Shown: positions 7,984 through 17,871, numbered from the stretch's first letter. The stretch: 64,000 nucleotides of DNA from CAWGMT01 sp963823675 (GCA_963823675.1 CAWGMT010000009.1:62001-126000), one strand, 5' to 3'. Notes: a model not told the origin generated them from the letters alone. Program-made: numbers and translations.

Positions 7984-9698
7984 TTGTCTGGCTACGTTCC
8001 CGCAACCTATCCTCATCGGTGGCTACCCGAAAAAGTCGAGCTCAAGACCTGGGACCAGATCGAGCCCTGGTATCGCAAGCTGATGGACGAGCCGATCGCA
8101 AGTGCCCGGGATCTCGAGCGCTGGATGATCACCGCCGGCGAGTTGAATGCGGCCGTGGGCGAGGAAGGGGTCAAGCGCGATATTGCGATGACCTGCCAGA
8201 CCGACGACCCCGGCGCGAAGCGGCTCATCTCGAGTATGTCCGCGAGATCGAGCCGAAGCTCAAGCCGATCTTGAACGCGATCCGCGGCCGGTACCTCGAT
8301 GCGCCCGAGCGCGCCGAGCTGCCCCGCGAGCGGTTTGCTGTCCTTGATCGAGCTCTCGAAAATCGCCGCGCCTTGTTTCGCGAGGCCAATATTCCCCGCG
8401 AGACCCAGTTGGCCGAGCTCGAGCAACAGTACCAGAAGATCATGGGCGCCATGACGGTGGCGTTTCGCGATCAGGAGCGCACCCTGGTCCAGATGGCCCC
8501 TTTTCTCGAGGAAACCGATCGCTCATTGCGTCAGGAGGCCTGGGAGCTCGGGGCCAGGCGGCGTCTGCAAGACAGGGAGGCGATCGACAACCTGTTCGAC
8601 CAGATGAAGGACCTTCGAATCGCGGTCGCGCACGAAGCCGGCTTCGCGAATTTCGTCGAGTATGCGTTCAGGAATCGCGAGCGGTTCGACTACGGCATCG
8701 AGGATTCGATCCGATTTCACGAGGCCGTCGAAAAAGTCGTCGTGCCGCTCATGCGGCGCATTCAGGAGGAGCATAAGGCCGCCCTGGGCCTCGAGACGTT
8801 TCGACCGTGGGACGGGGCGGTTGACCCCCTGGGCAGGCCGCCGCTCCATCCCTTCCAGGATGTCGAGCAGCTCGCGGCCGGAACCGAAGCGATCTTCAGC
8901 GAGGTCGACGCCGAGCTCGGAGCCCAGTTTGCGTATCTACGGCAACACGAACTGCTCGACCTGGCCAATCGCAAGGGAAAGGCGCCGGGCGGGTACCAGA
9001 CGACGCTCGAGGACGCGCGGCTTCCCTTCATCTTCATGAATGCCGTGGGCCTCGACGCCGACGTGCGGACCTTGCTGCACGAGGGGGGCCACGCCTTTCA
9101 TACGCTGGCGTGCCGCGGCGAGCCGCTGGCCGCTTATCGCGACAGCCCGCTCGAATTCTGCGAGGTCGCCTCGATGACGATGGAGCTTCTGGGCGCGCGC
9201 CGGCTCGACCCGTTCTATAACGCCAAGGATGCCAGCCGGTCCAATCGCAAGCTGCTCGAAGGCATCGTGCTCATTCTTCCCTGGATCGCGACGGTCGACG
9301 CGTTCCAGCACTGGCTCTATACCCACCCGACTCACACGCGCGACCAGCGCAAGACGGCCTGGAACGAGCTGCTCGAGCGCTTCGGCGGCATTGTCGATTG
9401 GTCGGGCTATGAGGAGGCGCGGAACCACTCCTGGCATCGCCAGCTCCATATCTTCCTGTACCCCTTCTATTACATCGAATATGGCATCGCGCAGCTCGGC
9501 GCGTTGCAGATCTGGCAAAGTGCGCTGACCAATCGCGCCGCGGCCGTGGCCGATTACAAGAAGGCGCTGGCGCTGGGCGGGTCGCGGCCGCTCCCCGATC
9601 TATTCGCCGCCGCCGGCATCCGTTTCGATTTCAGCGCCGAACAAATCGGCTCGCTCATGACCACGATCAGGACTGAGCTCGATAAGCTCAGTCCGTAG
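7984..9698 (+). CDS. M3-family oligoendopeptidase (PepF-like), one frameshift
   Basis: The start is TTG 7984 with GAGGAG 8-9 bases upstream; the product is about 571 residues, normal for M3 oligoendopeptidases. The N-terminus (SGYVPATYPHRWLPEKVELK) runs to TDDP near 8210. The main frame then takes over at EAAHLEYVREIEPKLKP, so one base is gained or lost in the C/G run near 8205-8215. The zinc site is HEGGHAFH (HExxH) with the downstream glutamate region SPLEFCEVASMTMELL; the C-terminal YPFYYIEYGIAQLGALQIW block is also characteristic. The enzyme cleaves short peptides in the cytoplasm. The frameshift is probably a sequence error because both parts are intact. Confidence 0.92.
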
Positions 9699-9815
9699 CC
9701 AAGATTAAGTGTCGCCTTTCGCGGAACGAAAAGAATCTTTAGAACTCAATTTCGCCACATACCAGACGACTCTAGCCGGAAGTAATCTGCCGGCGGCGAG
9801 ACATGAGACATTCAA

Positions 9816-10180
9816 TACGAACCCGAAGCGTAAGCAAGGGACTGGTTTGGGACCCTCGCTTACGGTTTTTGGTGTTGCGCTGTTTTGGATTTGGCCCCGA
9901 AGGGGCCGCAACAAATCAGCCCAGGGCAACGCCCTGGGTACGCTCGTTCCGACCAGAACGTCCGAGCCCTGTAAGGGCGAAACGTCTCGCATACACGGGA
10001 TGGACGCGGTTCTTGACGGGTGATTGAGACATCGGCGAGTTCTTCGACTGTGCCGCCCTTTCAGGGCTCGTGCTTCGTTCAATTCCGGCTGTTCCCCAGG
10101 GCGTTGCCCTGGGCTGGTATGTGGTTGCCCCTGCGGGGCGGCAAACAGCGCAACACCAAAACGTACGCTTCGGGTTGGTA
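9816..10180. repeat. 365-bp nested imperfect palindrome between convergent genes
   Basis: Several matched arms nest around a centre near 10015. The outer arm is ACCCGAAGCGTA (9821-9832) with its complement at 10164-10175. A perfect 19-bp pair lies at 9867-9885 and 10143-10161. A perfect 22-bp pair lies at 9917-9938 and 10095-10116, each arm also carrying the short palindrome CCCAGGGC-N2-GCCCTGGG. An inner pair is AGCCCTGTAAGGGC with its near complement. The half-site CTTTCGCGG lies just outside at 9717. No gene is supported in 9699-10416. Confidence 0.85.
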
Positions 10181-10218
10181 TCGGCGGCGGCCGCGTGCAG
10201 CATGATTTGCGTCCCGAT

Positions 10219-10336
10219 CGTAAGTCCATCGAACTGGGAAAAAAGGTGCTATTCGGTTCCTGACACCTTATTGCGTGCGTAAGTCCATCGAACTGGGAAA
10301 AAAGGTGCTATTCGGTTCCTGACACCTTATTCTGGA
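10219..10336. repeat. 59-bp direct duplication carrying a GGTGTCAGGAACC-type hairpin
   Basis: Two nearly identical 59-bp units start at 10219 and 10278. Each contains AAGGTGCTATTCGGTTCC followed by TGACACCTT, so the ends AAGGTG and CACCTT can pair. Short hairpins of this type often accompany REP-associated tyrosine transposases; no such transposase gene is visible here. Confidence 0.85.
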
Positions 10337-10416
10337 TCGGCATAAACAAATAAAAAGTTTTCAACCTATTGACTTCCCCGCGATCTTGGGACATAATGCA
10401 TGCAAGGAGTCCATCC

Positions 10417-10666
10417 ATGCCTTTCACCGAGTCCCATGCCGAGCGCGCTGCGCGTCGGCGATATCGTGCTGTACCATCGTTTAGACGGCGGCCGATTGCA
10501 AGCGCTCGCGGCACTGGTTGCCTACGTCGAGCGGCCGGACGAGCCGAAGTCGGAGGTGTATCTCACCGTGTTCCGACCGGGCCGGGCCCCGGAACCGCAC
10601 AACACCCCGATTCCCTTCGCCGAGGCGCCGACCAGCGGCTACTGGAGTTGGCGAAACGGCGACTGA
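10417..10666 (+). CDS. Small conserved-looking hypothetical protein (one frameshift)
   Basis: ATG 10417 has AAGGAG about 7 bases upstream and reads MPFTESHAER. The continuation that looks like protein, ALRVGDIVLYHRLDGG through TSGYWSWRNGD, is in the next frame, so one base is probably wrong near 10445. The GDIVLYH...AYVERPD...VYLTVFRPG pattern and the closing G-x-W-x-W resemble short planctomycete and phage-like beta-rich proteins of unknown function. The region just upstream (TTGACT near 10371, AT-rich) could be its promoter. It ends 1 bp before the convergent stop of the YfhO-like gene. Confidence 0.55.
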
Positions 10667-10667
10667 T

Positions 10668-12992
10668 TCACGCAGCCCGCATCGAGCGGACCAGCGCAGC
10701 CGCCGCCAGGACGACCAGAGTCGCGGCTGAAGCCAGCGAAATTGTCGCCCACGGGACCATGCGCGGCGGGCGGTATCGTAGCGTGACGCGCTGTTTGCCG
10801 GTTCCATGCAAGCGCACGGCCAGCAGACCGCCGTTGACGCGAATAGCCGGCTGCTCGGGGCCGCCATCGACCTGGGCCTGCCAGCCAGGGTCGAAGGTTC
10901 GCGCGACGATCAAGTCGCACGGGCCGTCGTGCTCGACCGTGGCCGCACTACCATCCCACGAAACCAGCCGGGCCAGTCGTGCCGGCGGACGCGCGGGGAT
11001 GTGGTCCTCGGCGAGGAACCAGGCGCGATCGAGATCGTCGAAAAACGACAGCCGATCCATGAGCGTGCGCTTGTCGGGGCTGGTCTCGGCGCGCGCGGCG
11101 ACGTAGGCCTCCGGGAACGGCTCGTCCAGACGGACGATCGACCAGACGCGGGCGACGGGCTCGTCCGGGCGGCGATAGACAATCCGATCGAGCGCCGTGT
11201 CTCGCCAGCGCCCCAGCTCCTCTCCCAATGACCGTTGCGCCGGCGCGTGGCCGACCAGATGCGTGACCCGGCAGCGGCGAAGCCAACGGCGCAGGACGTT
11301 CAGCTCGGTCGGACCCGGCGCGGCGCCCGATTCCGGATGCAGCACCCGCTTCTGCAACGCAACCAGGGCCCTGTTGATGTCGGGGTGGGCAAAGCCCAGA
11401 TAGGGATCGGCCGTCCCGGCGCTCAACCACAAAGGCAGGTTCTCGATCTCGCCGCCGATCAAGCCGAGCTTGCGCTCGCGTCCCAGCTTGTTCAAGACCT
11501 GGCTCTGGCCCGGCAGCCGGATCGACCAGCCCCACTGGGTCGTGCCGAGGTGGAAGAGAATGCCCAGCTCGATCGACGCCGCGAGCAGGGGCGCCCACGA
11601 TTCGAGACGCCTGGTGCGCCATGCGATGATGAGGACGAGGGCCGCCAACCAGGCGAGCGCCCCCCAGCCGATGCCGCCGGCCACGCCATGAATCGCCCTG
11701 GCGAGGTGCACGTCCGGCCGCAGCGACCATCGCCAGGCAGCGACGGCCGCGCAGCCCGCGAAGACCAGGGATGCGAGCAGGCCCAGGCGAAACCGGGCGG
11801 CGGAGATTGCACGATCGAATCCTTCGCCGGCGACGATCGCCAGTCCCAGGCTGGTCAAGAGCGTGTACCGCGCGGGCACGCGGAAGTAGCCCAGCCCCGG
11901 CACGTCCAGGATCCGCGCGTACCCCTCGGGCCACCACCGGGGCATGGTCGCGAGTGCAAAACCCAGCGGCGCGATCAGGCGCCACAAAAGCGCGCTCGTG
12001 CCCGCCGGCCGCCGGCAGTAGCCCGCGATCGCGAAAATGAGCGGTATCGTCCCGATGTAACAGGCGGCCTCGAAGCCGGTCGTGCGTTCGCCAAACCAGT
12101 ACGGATCCTCGGCGCCAAGCCGCAGCTCACGAACCGGCCGCGGCAGCGCGAGCTCGAACCAGTGCGCCGGCGGAAACGAATAGAAGCTCAATTCGCCGAT
12201 CGAGCGCTCGGTTTGATTGACCAGCGAGGCGAATTGCCAGCTCAGGCCGAGCTGGACGGCCGCCAGGGCCATCCCCAACCCGGCCGCGACGAGCGTTCCG
12301 ACGGCTAGTTTCCACTTGCGCCGGTCGAAGGCGGCATGCCACAGCCCCAAGAGCACGACCAGTCCCGAGGTCCACATCTGGATCTGGAAGTGACCCAGCG
12401 ACCATTGCAACCCAAGCACAAGCGCGAGGAGTGCCAGCCAGAAGCCGCGGCCCGTGGCCAGCAACCGTTCGGCGATCGCCAGTGCCAGCGGCAGATAAGG
12501 CATCAGGAGAAAGAACGGCTCGTGACTCGAATGGATCGTCTGAAATCCGCAAAGAGTGAACGCCACGGCCCCCAATGCGCTACCCCACGAGGCGATTCCC
12601 AGCGAGCGGCCCAGGAAATAGGTCGTCGCGACCAGCGCGATATAATGAAGCCACATCGAGAGCCGGTAGGCGGTTGATACGTCGAGCAAGCGGTAGAGCA
12701 CGAGGTTGGGGGGATAGAAGGCGGCGACGTGGCTCTCGGCGACGAGCGGAACACCCAGGCCGAATCGCTCGCTCCAGAAGGGCAGCGTGCCCTCGCGGAG
12801 GGCCCGGCTCAGCTCGGTCTTGAGCGGACGATACATGCGGTCGGGGTCACCGCCCGTCGGTTCATAACCCACCAGCAATCCGCCCAGAATGATTCCGACC
12901 ATGATGAGAGCCAGAACCAGCGGGAACTCGCGGCGAACGGCCGGCGAGAGCATTGGCGTGCTGGTCGATCGTTGCGGCGCTTCGGGTTTCAT
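10668..12992 (-). CDS. YfhO-like multi-pass membrane protein
   Basis: ATG 12992 (MKPEAPQRSTSTPMLSPAV) gives 774 residues; further upstream the frame reads through an intergenic palindrome, so I reject longer starts. The N-terminus has about 12 transmembrane helices, starting FPLVLALIMVGIILGGLLVG. The block RMYRPLKTELSRALREGTLP with PFWSERFGLGVPLVAES is typical of YfhO/GT-C-like proteins. The C-terminal half is a soluble region ending in a beta sandwich (GGLLAVRLHGTGKQRVTLRY) and a last helix. YfhO-type proteins are thought to take part in glycosylation of cell-envelope polymers using lipid-linked sugars. The substrate here is unknown. No glycosyltransferase neighbour is present. Confidence 0.85.
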   Translation of the reverse strand: MKPEAPQRSTSTPMLSPAVRREFPLVLALIMVGIILGGLLVGYEPTGGDPDRMYRPLKTELSRALREGTLPFWSERFGLGVPLVAESHVAAFYPPNLVLYRLLDVSTAYRLSMWLHYIALVATTYFLGRSLGIASWGSALGAVAFTLCGFQTIHSSHEPFFLLMPYLPLALAIAERLLATGRGFWLALLALVLGLQWSLGHFQIQMWTSGLVVLLGLWHAAFDRRKWKLAVGTLVAAGLGMALAAVQLGLSWQFASLVNQTERSIGELSFYSFPPAHWFELALPRPVRELRLGAEDPYWFGERTTGFEAACYIGTIPLIFAIAGYCRRPAGTSALLWRLIAPLGFALATMPRWWPEGYARILDVPGLGYFRVPARYTLLTSLGLAIVAGEGFDRAISAARFRLGLLASLVFAGCAAVAAWRWSLRPDVHLARAIHGVAGGIGWGALAWLAALVLIIAWRTRRLESWAPLLAASIELGILFHLGTTQWGWSIRLPGQSQVLNKLGRERKLGLIGGEIENLPLWLSAGTADPYLGFAHPDINRALVALQKRVLHPESGAAPGPTELNVLRRWLRRCRVTHLVGHAPAQRSLGEELGRWRDTALDRIVYRRPDEPVARVWSIVRLDEPFPEAYVAARAETSPDKRTLMDRLSFFDDLDRAWFLAEDHIPARPPARLARLVSWDGSAATVEHDGPCDLIVARTFDPGWQAQVDGGPEQPAIRVNGGLLAVRLHGTGKQRVTLRYRPPRMVPWATISLASAATLVVLAAAALVRSMRAA

Positions 12993-13043
12993 CGACCGGC
13001 TCTCCGCTGGGTGGGTTACGCTGTTTCCTGCGAGCCGAACGTT

Positions 13044-13127
13044 GTTAACCCGGAGCCAACGGCGACGGCGACCGTTTGGAATTTGGACTGGATCAGTGAA
13101 CGCCGTCGCCGTTGGCTCCGGGTTAAC
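13044..13127. repeat. 27-bp perfect inverted repeat (AACCCGGAGCCAACGG family)
   Basis: Arms at 13044-13070 and 13101-13127 are perfect inverted copies around a 30-base loop. The element sits between the YfhO start and a truncated DUF433-like fragment, in a place where that fragment's N-terminus would be expected. Confidence 0.9.
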
Positions 13128-13195
13128 GAGCACGGGGGTTGCGGCTTCGCCGCGCCCCGTGCACGATGATTGTACGAGAAAGGAGACGTGGGTCT

Positions 13196-13327
13196 CAATT
13201 TGTGAATGCAATCGCGGCACTCGCCTACTACCACGACCACCGGGAAGAGGTGAACGGCGACATTCGCGCGGAACGGGAATGGTACGAGGAGATTAAGGCC
13301 AAGCATCCTTCTCGCCTCCAAGGTTAG
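13196..13327 (+). pseudogene. C-terminal fragment of a DUF433-type (antitoxin-like) protein
   Basis: The open frame reads VNAIAALAYYHDHREEVNGD and IRAEREWYEEIKAKHPSRLQ before the stop at 13327. The 'ALAYYHDHREE...D...E' block is the usual C-terminal tail of short DUF433 proteins, which are often encoded beside PIN-like toxins. The conserved N-terminal half (normally about 50 residues, DNA-binding) is absent; the 13044-13127 inverted repeat occupies its place. No partner toxin follows; the next gene is a phosphotransferase. I treat it as a remnant. Confidence 0.55.
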
Positions 13328-13338
13328 AGCAAAGTCGC

Positions 13339-13377
13339 CTTTCGCTCCGCGAAGGGAGTGCTGTCGCGGAGCGAAAG
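13339..13377. repeat. CTTTCGC-family inverted repeat upstream of the phosphotransferase
   Basis: CTTTCGCTCCGCGA (13339-13352) and its exact complement (13364-13377) form a 14-bp stem. It is the same family as 7111-7150. It ends 22 bp before the start codon at 13400, so it could affect translation or transcription of the downstream gene. Confidence 0.85.
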
Positions 13378-13399
13378 CCGACACACAGGCCCTGATCCG

Positions 13400-16017
13400 A
13401 TGAATTCGCGCCCTTTGCCGTTGATACTCGAATTGGACAGTCCCGATGCCACGCTCGAATTGGTGGGCGGCAAGGGAGCGTCGCTCGCGCGCCTGGCAGC
13501 AGAGGGGCTGCCCGTGCCACCGGGCTTCCACATCACGACTCTCGCGTATCACCGCTTCGTGAGCGAGAACCATCTGGCCGAATCGATCGTCCGCGCCGCT
13601 TCACAGGTGAGCGCCGACGACCCGGCCGCGCTCGAGGGCGCCTCGGCGGAGATCCGATCGCTCATCGACCGAGGCAGGATTCCCGATGACATCGCAGGGC
13701 ACATCCGTTTGTCGTACGGCGCATTGGGCACCGACGATCCGCCGGTTGCCGTGCGCTCATCGGCCACGGCCGAGGACCTGCCCGGGATGTCGTTCGCGGG
13801 CCAGCAGGACAGTTTTCTCAACGTGCGCAGCGGCGACACTGTGCTGGAGGCCGTGCAGCGCTGCTGGGCGTCGCTGTGGACGGCGCGGGCCCTGGGCTAC
13901 CGCGCCCGAGCGGGCATTCGGCCCCAAGACGTCGCGATTGCCGTCGTCGTCCAGCGGCTGGTCCCGGCGGACGTGGCGGGCGTCCTCTTCACTGCGAACC
14001 CGGTCACGGGCGCGCGCGACGAGATGATGATCAGCGCGGCGTGGGGGCTGGGTGAGGCGATCGTCGGCGGGCACGTCACGCCCGATAGGTTTATCGTCGA
14101 CAAGAACACGGGCGCGATCCGGTCGCAGGATATCGCCCAGAAGAGCGTGATGACGGTACGCCTGACCCAAGGGACTCGCGACGAGCCAGTGCCGGCCGAC
14201 AAGCGCAGCGAGGCCGCGCTTCTGCCCGCACAAGCCGCCGAGCTTGCGCGAATCGGCACGCGGATCGAGCAACTGTACGGGCTGCCGATGGATATCGAAT
14301 GGGCTCTCCAGGACGGGCGTCCCTTCATCGTGCAAGCGCGGCCGATCACTGCGCTGCCTGAGCCGCGAGCGACGCTCGACTGGCCGCTGCCGAGTCCCAA
14401 GGGGCGGTACGCGCGCAGCAGCGTGATCGAGCTCTTGCCCGACCCGCTCTCGCCCCTCTTTGCCACGCTGGCGGTACCCGCCTGGAATGACTCGTATCGC
14501 GAGCTCGCACAGGCCCTCGGACTCGGATCGATGATGCAAAAGCAATTCCTGGTAACCATCAATGATTATGGTTACTACGATTCTAGTGGTTTCAGCGTGT
14601 GGGGAACGATCTCGGCCCTGCCGCGGGTGATCCCGCGCGCGTTCAATTGGATACGTAACGCCGAGGGCGCTGGGCAGGCGAGGCGCGTCCGCGCTATGCC
14701 GCTGTCGTCGCCGCCTGGGCCGCGCACGACCTCGGCACGATTCCCGCGATGCATCTCCTCGAGGGCGCAAGAGAGATCCTGCTGGCGGCGGCACGCCACT
14801 ATCTGACCATCCAGAGCGGTATCCTGCCTGCCGCGTACATGAGCGAGATGATCTTTAACGGCTTTTATCACAAGATCATCAAGCGCGAGGGCGACCCGCC
14901 CGCGCTGGACTTCCTGCTCGGCTTCGACAGCGCGCCGATCCGAGCGGAGAAGTCACTGTACGACCTGGCGACCTGGGCGCGCAGCCGCGCGGAGGTCGCC
15001 GGCTACTTGACGCGCGCTCGGAGCGCCAACATCGTCGCCGCGATTCGGTCGTCAACCGCGCCGATCGCCGACGGGGACGGCTGGTGCGCGTTCTGCCGCC
15101 GGTTCGCGGACCACGTCGATTGCTTCGGTCACGCCGTCTACGACCTCGACTTCGCCAAGGGCGTCGCCGCGGACGAGCCAGGGCCGCTTCTCGAAGCGCT
15201 CAAATATTTCCTCGGCGGGCAGGCGCGGAGCCCGCACGAGCGCCAAAGGGCGGCGGCAGCGACGCGCGAGCAGGCCATGCAACGGGTTATCGTGCGCCTG
15301 AAATGGCTACGGCTGCGCTGGTTCACGAAGCTGCTCCGCTGGGCGCAACGCTACGCGCCCCTGCGCGAGGACGCGCTCGCCGACGTCGGACTGGGCTGGC
15401 CGGTCTTGCGCCGGATGCTGCACGAACTCGGGCGGCGGATGGCGGCAGCAGGCGGCATCGCGGGGCGCGAGGATGTGTTCTGGTTGGCGCTCGCCGAGGT
15501 CGAGGCCGCGGCGAGCTTGCTCGACGCCAATCAATCCGCGCCCGATTATCGGGACGCGGTCAAAGAGCGACGGAAGACATGGGAACACGAGCGCGCCGCC
15601 ACACCGCCCGTGGTGCTGCCAATCAAAGGTGGCGCCCGATTCCTGGGCATTGATTGGAGCAACTGGATGCCCGCGCGCACCGACCAGGCGGCGGGCGACA
15701 CCATCATAGGTCAGGGCGCAAGCCCGGGGCGCGTGACGGGCGTGGCGCGTGTGATTCACGGCCCCGGCGAGTTCAACCAGATGCACCACGGAGACATCCT
15801 GGTCGCCAAGATCACGACGCCCGCGTGGACGCCACTTTTCGCACTGGCCGCGGGCGTGGTCACCGACGTGGGCGGCCCACTCAGTCACAGCTCAATCGTT
15901 GCGCGCGAGTATCACATTCCCGCAGTACTCGGCACAGGCGTGGCGACCGAGCGAATTAAGAGCGGCGAGCGCATCGCTGTGGATGGCGATCATGGTATGG
16001 TGAGTCGGGTTGACTGA
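13400..16017 (+). CDS. Rifampicin-phosphotransferase-like PEP-synthase-family enzyme (one frameshift)
   Basis: ATG 13400 (MNSRPLPLILELDSPD) gives about 872 residues. The N-terminal ATP-binding domain is clear: VGGKGASLARLAAEGLPVPP, VAVRSSATAEDLPGMSFAGQ, and IEWALQDGRPFIVQARPIT. A long helical middle follows. The C-terminal swivelling phosphohistidine domain has the catalytic His in GGPLSHSSIVAREYHIPAV. There is no PEP/pyruvate TIM barrel after it. The order ATP-grasp, helical domain, His domain and the length match rifamycin phosphotransferase (RPH) more than PEP synthase. RPH moves the beta-phosphate of ATP onto the drug. The real substrate here is open because the middle domain is lineage-specific. 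One shift between 14655 and 14680 joins FNWIRNAEG to EARPRYAAVVAAW. The methyltransferase starts 18 bp after it. Confidence 0.85.
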
Positions 16018-16035
16018 TCGAAAGGAGCTACCACC

Positions 16036-16666
16036 ATGGATCGAGACCATTTCCAGAAGTCCTATCTGGGACCAGCACCCTGGGACATCCCCGGCCCGCA
16101 ACCTGCGTTCGTGGGCCTGGAGGAAGCCGGCGCAATCCACGAGTCGGTCCTCGATGCCGGCTGCGGCACCGGCGAAAACGCCCTCTACCTCGCCTCGCGG
16201 GGACACGAGGTCTGGGGAATCGACTTCGTGCCGGTCGCCATCGAACGGGCGCGCGAAAAAGCCAAGCAGCGAGGGCTAACCGCCCATTTTCCAGGTCGGC
16301 GACGCCCTGGCTCTGGATGCACTCGGACGGACCTTCGACGCGGTGATCGACTGCGGGTTGTTCCACACCTTCAGCGATGAGGAACGGACGAAGTTCGTCG
16401 CTGGGTTGGCCAGAGTGCTCCGACCTGGAGGCGCGTACCACGTCCTTTGCTTCAGCGACCGCGAGCCGCCGGGCGAGGGACCGAGGCGGGTGACGCACGA
16501 CGAGATCCGCAACTCGTTCCGAGACGGCTGGACGGTGGGGGAAATCCGCTCATCGTCATTCGAGACGCTGAGCTACCCGGGGGGGCCAACGTTCAGCCCA
16601 GGAGGGCCGCAGGCCTGGCTGGCGTCGATCGTCCGCACGAAGGATCGGCCCGGCAACGCGTCGTAG
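16036..16666 (+). CDS. TPMT-like SAM-dependent methyltransferase (one frameshift)
   Basis: ATG 16036 has AAAGGAG about 10 bases upstream. The product of about 210 residues begins MDRDHFQKSYLGPAPWDIPG, with the SAM motif I VLDAGCGTGENALYLASRGH and the acidic loop WGIDFVPVAIERARE. After one extra C at about 16290 (in 'ttttccagg') the frame continues QVGDALALDALGRTFDAVID, CGLFHTFSDEER and LARVLRPGGAYHVLCF. The class I fold and the 'APWDIPGPQP' opening resemble thiopurine-methyltransferase and tellurite-resistance type methyltransferases that detoxify small molecules. It follows the RPH-like gene by 18 bp, so the two may form a drug- or metabolite-modifying operon. The substrate is inferred only. 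Confidence 0.85.
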
Positions 16667-17054
16667 AAAGGCCCGCAAAAGGTGAATGGGGAAACGCCGT
16701 CCCATCGACTCCATACGCGATTATGTCGGTCACGAACGTGCGGCGCTTGGATGGGGGCATCTGGGAACGGAAACAGGGGACCGTACACCATGACCTCATC
16801 GGCGACGAGCGCCATTCCAGTCGATCTCAACTCCCGGCGCTGACGCGACCGGGCTCGCCGGCGGCGCAACCACACGATCCCCGCGGTTGGCAGTCTCGCC
16901 GAATTGCCGGGTGCTTGCGCGACCGGGCTCGCCGGGAGCGTAACTACACTTACCGGCTGTGGGCTCTACGCAACGCGCCAGCACGCAAGCTCTCGCCGCT
17001 GGATCGCGGTGCGTGCTACGATATGGCGATTGCTTGCTCGCCCCCGATGAGCCC
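16667..17054. other. Intergenic stretch without a supported gene
   Basis: About 390 bp between the methyltransferase and the sigma factor. Open frames here have no recognisable protein signal. A short direct repeat, GCGACCGGGCTCGCCGG, occurs at about 16846 and 16919 with similar flanks, which suggests a small local duplication. The promoter of the 17055 gene probably lies here, but no clear -35/-10 pair stands out. Confidence 0.5.
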
Positions 17055-17633
17055 ATGGAAATGAACGAGACTCCGCTGAGCTTGCTGGAACGACTGCGTC
17101 ACAGCCCGGACGAGCCCTCCTGGCAGCGGCTGACCGGTCTCTACGTGCCGCTCGTCCGGCGCTGGCTGAATCAGCAGGGATTGCCGCCGTCCGACGCCGA
17201 CGATCTGACCCAGGAGATCCTGCTGGTGATCGTCCGCGAGCTGCCCGCCTTCGACCATTCCGGCCGTAAGGGGGCGTTTCGAAGCTGGCTGCGGACGATC
17301 ACCGTGTACCGATTGCGCGGCTACTGGCGGAGCAAGCAAACCCGCCCTGACCAGGCAGTCGAAGAAGAGCTCGACCGCCTGGAGGATCCCGGCAGCGAGC
17401 TGGCTCGGATCTGGGACAGAGAGCACGACGAATTCATCGCCCGGAGACTGATGGAACTGATCGAGCCGGAGTTCACGCCCGCCACGTGGCAAGCGTTCCG
17501 CCGGCAGACCATCGACGGGTTGACGGCTTCGGAAGCGGCCACCGAGCTGGGCGTGAGCGCCAATGCCGCGTTGATCGCTAAGAGCCGGGTCCTGCGGCGC
17601 TTACGGCAAGAGGCCGTCGGCTTGATCGGCTGA
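17055..17633 (+). CDS. ECF-type RNA polymerase sigma factor
   Basis: ATG 17055 (MEMNETPLSLLERLRHSPDE) gives 192 residues; ATG 17061 is an alternative. Region 2 is clear: WQRLTGLYVPLVRRWLNQQG, SDADDLTQEILLVIVRELP (core-binding and -10 recognition helices), FRSWLRTITVYRLRGYWR. Region 4 is a helix-turn-helix, AFRRQTIDGLTASEAATELG with VSANAALIAKSRVLRRLRQE. It belongs to the planctomycete ECF groups that work with receptor-like Ser/Thr kinases instead of classic anti-sigma factors. The kinase at 18862 is on the same strand, with a PEP-CTERM gene between them. The target promoters are unknown. Confidence 0.9.
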   Translation: MEMNETPLSLLERLRHSPDEPSWQRLTGLYVPLVRRWLNQQGLPPSDADDLTQEILLVIVRELPAFDHSGRKGAFRSWLRTITVYRLRGYWRSKQTRPDQAVEEELDRLEDPGSELARIWDREHDEFIARRLMELIEPEFTPATWQAFRRQTIDGLTASEAATELGVSANAALIAKSRVLRRLRQEAVGLIG

Positions 17634-17871
17634 GTCAGCGTGACTCGGGGAAAACCAATCCTGGACTGACAGGATCGTGCGGCTCGCGCACTACCCTCTT
17701 TAGGAAGAGGCCGATGCCGATTCCGCACTGACCCGCGCAGCGGGTCGCGTCAGTTCGCCGCTGCGCCTTGCGATCCAGGACGTTGAAGCACAGTCCCGCG
17801 GCGGGCGAATGCGCCCGCGAAACGGTTGGGTTTCGGAAACTCTTGTGTTCAACAGCCCCGAGGAGATCACG

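Noticed and set aside
13400..16017. Annotation as PEP synthase (ppsA)
   Set aside because: The enzyme ends with the phosphohistidine domain and lacks the C-terminal PEP/pyruvate TIM barrel.
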